The position numbers were made by a program, and so were the translations under genes. From the NCBI GenBank assembly GCA_016125285.1, contig WGMA01000019.1:1-63365 (forward strand): a DNA stretch of 63,365 nucleotides, given 5' to 3'. The stretch is from Phycisphaera sp. GTDB lineage: Bacteria; Planctomycetota; Phycisphaerae; Phycisphaerales; Zrk34. Position 1 is the stretch's first letter; each line of letters begins with the position of its first letter. The notes under the pieces were generated by a model, which saw only the letters and a list, made by a program, of their open reading frames with translations, did no database searches and had not been told where the DNA came from. Below are positions 63,231 to 63,365 of this stretch, in pieces.

Positions 63231-63365
63231 TTATGCACGTAGCCTCCGAATCCTGGCGGCGTTGATCAGGAGTTTGGCGTGGACGAACAGTCTGACGCGG
63301 CACAATCCGCGGACCCACGGTGGCAGGTGAGTCAGGCCCGCGCCGAAGCTGGCGAGGTTGCCGAA
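63231..63365 (-). CDS. Transposase C-terminal end (5' part outside window)
   Basis: Only the last 44 residues and the stop codon are visible: a basic tail with GLCRVRLFVHAKLLINAARI and ending IRRLRA. This ending, with Arg-rich helices and an alkyl-rich final helix, is typical of DDE transposases of IS5/IS1182 type. The family cannot be fixed from 44 residues. Confidence 0.6.
   Translation of the reverse strand, partial: FGNLASFGAGLTHLPPWVRGLCRVRLFVHAKLLINAARIRRLRA

Overview
The window is about 63 kb of GC-rich bacterial chromosome, most likely from the Planctomycetota. The evidence is a giant surface protein with the planctomycetal LEPR-type N-terminal motif and CARDB repeats, a CxPxR sulfatase, a DUF4159 protein, a DUF6807 protein, a PQQ-type dehydrogenase fused to a c-type cytochrome, and many Tat-type leaders. 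Class-level assignment (for example Phycisphaerae) is a guess. Both strands are densely coded and most long antisense reading frames are GC-driven shadows.

Layout. 1-5 kb: an edge-truncated DUF4159 protein, a Tat-exported sugar isomerase-like protein and a large dehydrogenase-cytochrome. 5-10 kb (minus strand): ptsH, ptsN, hpf, a DUF502 membrane protein, a Trm112-like protein, murA and a gluconate-dehydrogenase-subunit-3-like protein. 10-20.5 kb: a sulfotransferase, a GH26-like lipoprotein, a two-gene candidate biosynthetic locus (indoleamine 2,3-dioxygenase-like protein coupled to an adenylation-carrier-thioesterase synthetase), a PhoD-like phosphatase and an SGNH hydrolase. 20.5-32.5 kb: GMC oxidoreductase with a coupled 94-residue protein, a GT39/PAP2 pair, an FHA-PPM phosphatase, a sulfatase and a TatD-like hydrolase. 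32.5-38.6 kb: the CARDB protein, closed by a textbook terminator. 38.7-51.5 kb: Gfo/Idh/MocA oxidoreductase, SMI1/KNR4 protein, amidase, a BCAT-type aminotransferase, rplT-rpmI, a GT2, DUF6807, DUF423 and valS. 51.5-57.3 kb: a GNAT protein and a compact operon of C39-like peptidase, RimK-like ATP-grasp, GCS2 ligase and N-formylglutamate amidohydrolase. 57.3-63.4 kb: S41 protease, GTP-type PEP carboxykinase, an isolated nuoB and the end of a transposase.

The three most interesting points are: (1) the IDO-like/A-T-TE pair at 12.6-16.4 kb, whose adenylation domain has Ala where alpha-amino-acid-activating domains have Asp; (2) the amidoligase operon at 52.6-56.9 kb, which looks like a self-contained peptide-amide pathway; (3) several families of short palindromic or heptameric repeats, two of which sit in frame inside the essential gene valS and one inside a PAP2 gene, so the repeats have been translated into protein, much like Rickettsia palindromic elements.

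Limits: everything here was read by eye. Family names come from motif recognition, not database searches. Starts were chosen from ribosome-binding sites, signal peptides and overlaps.
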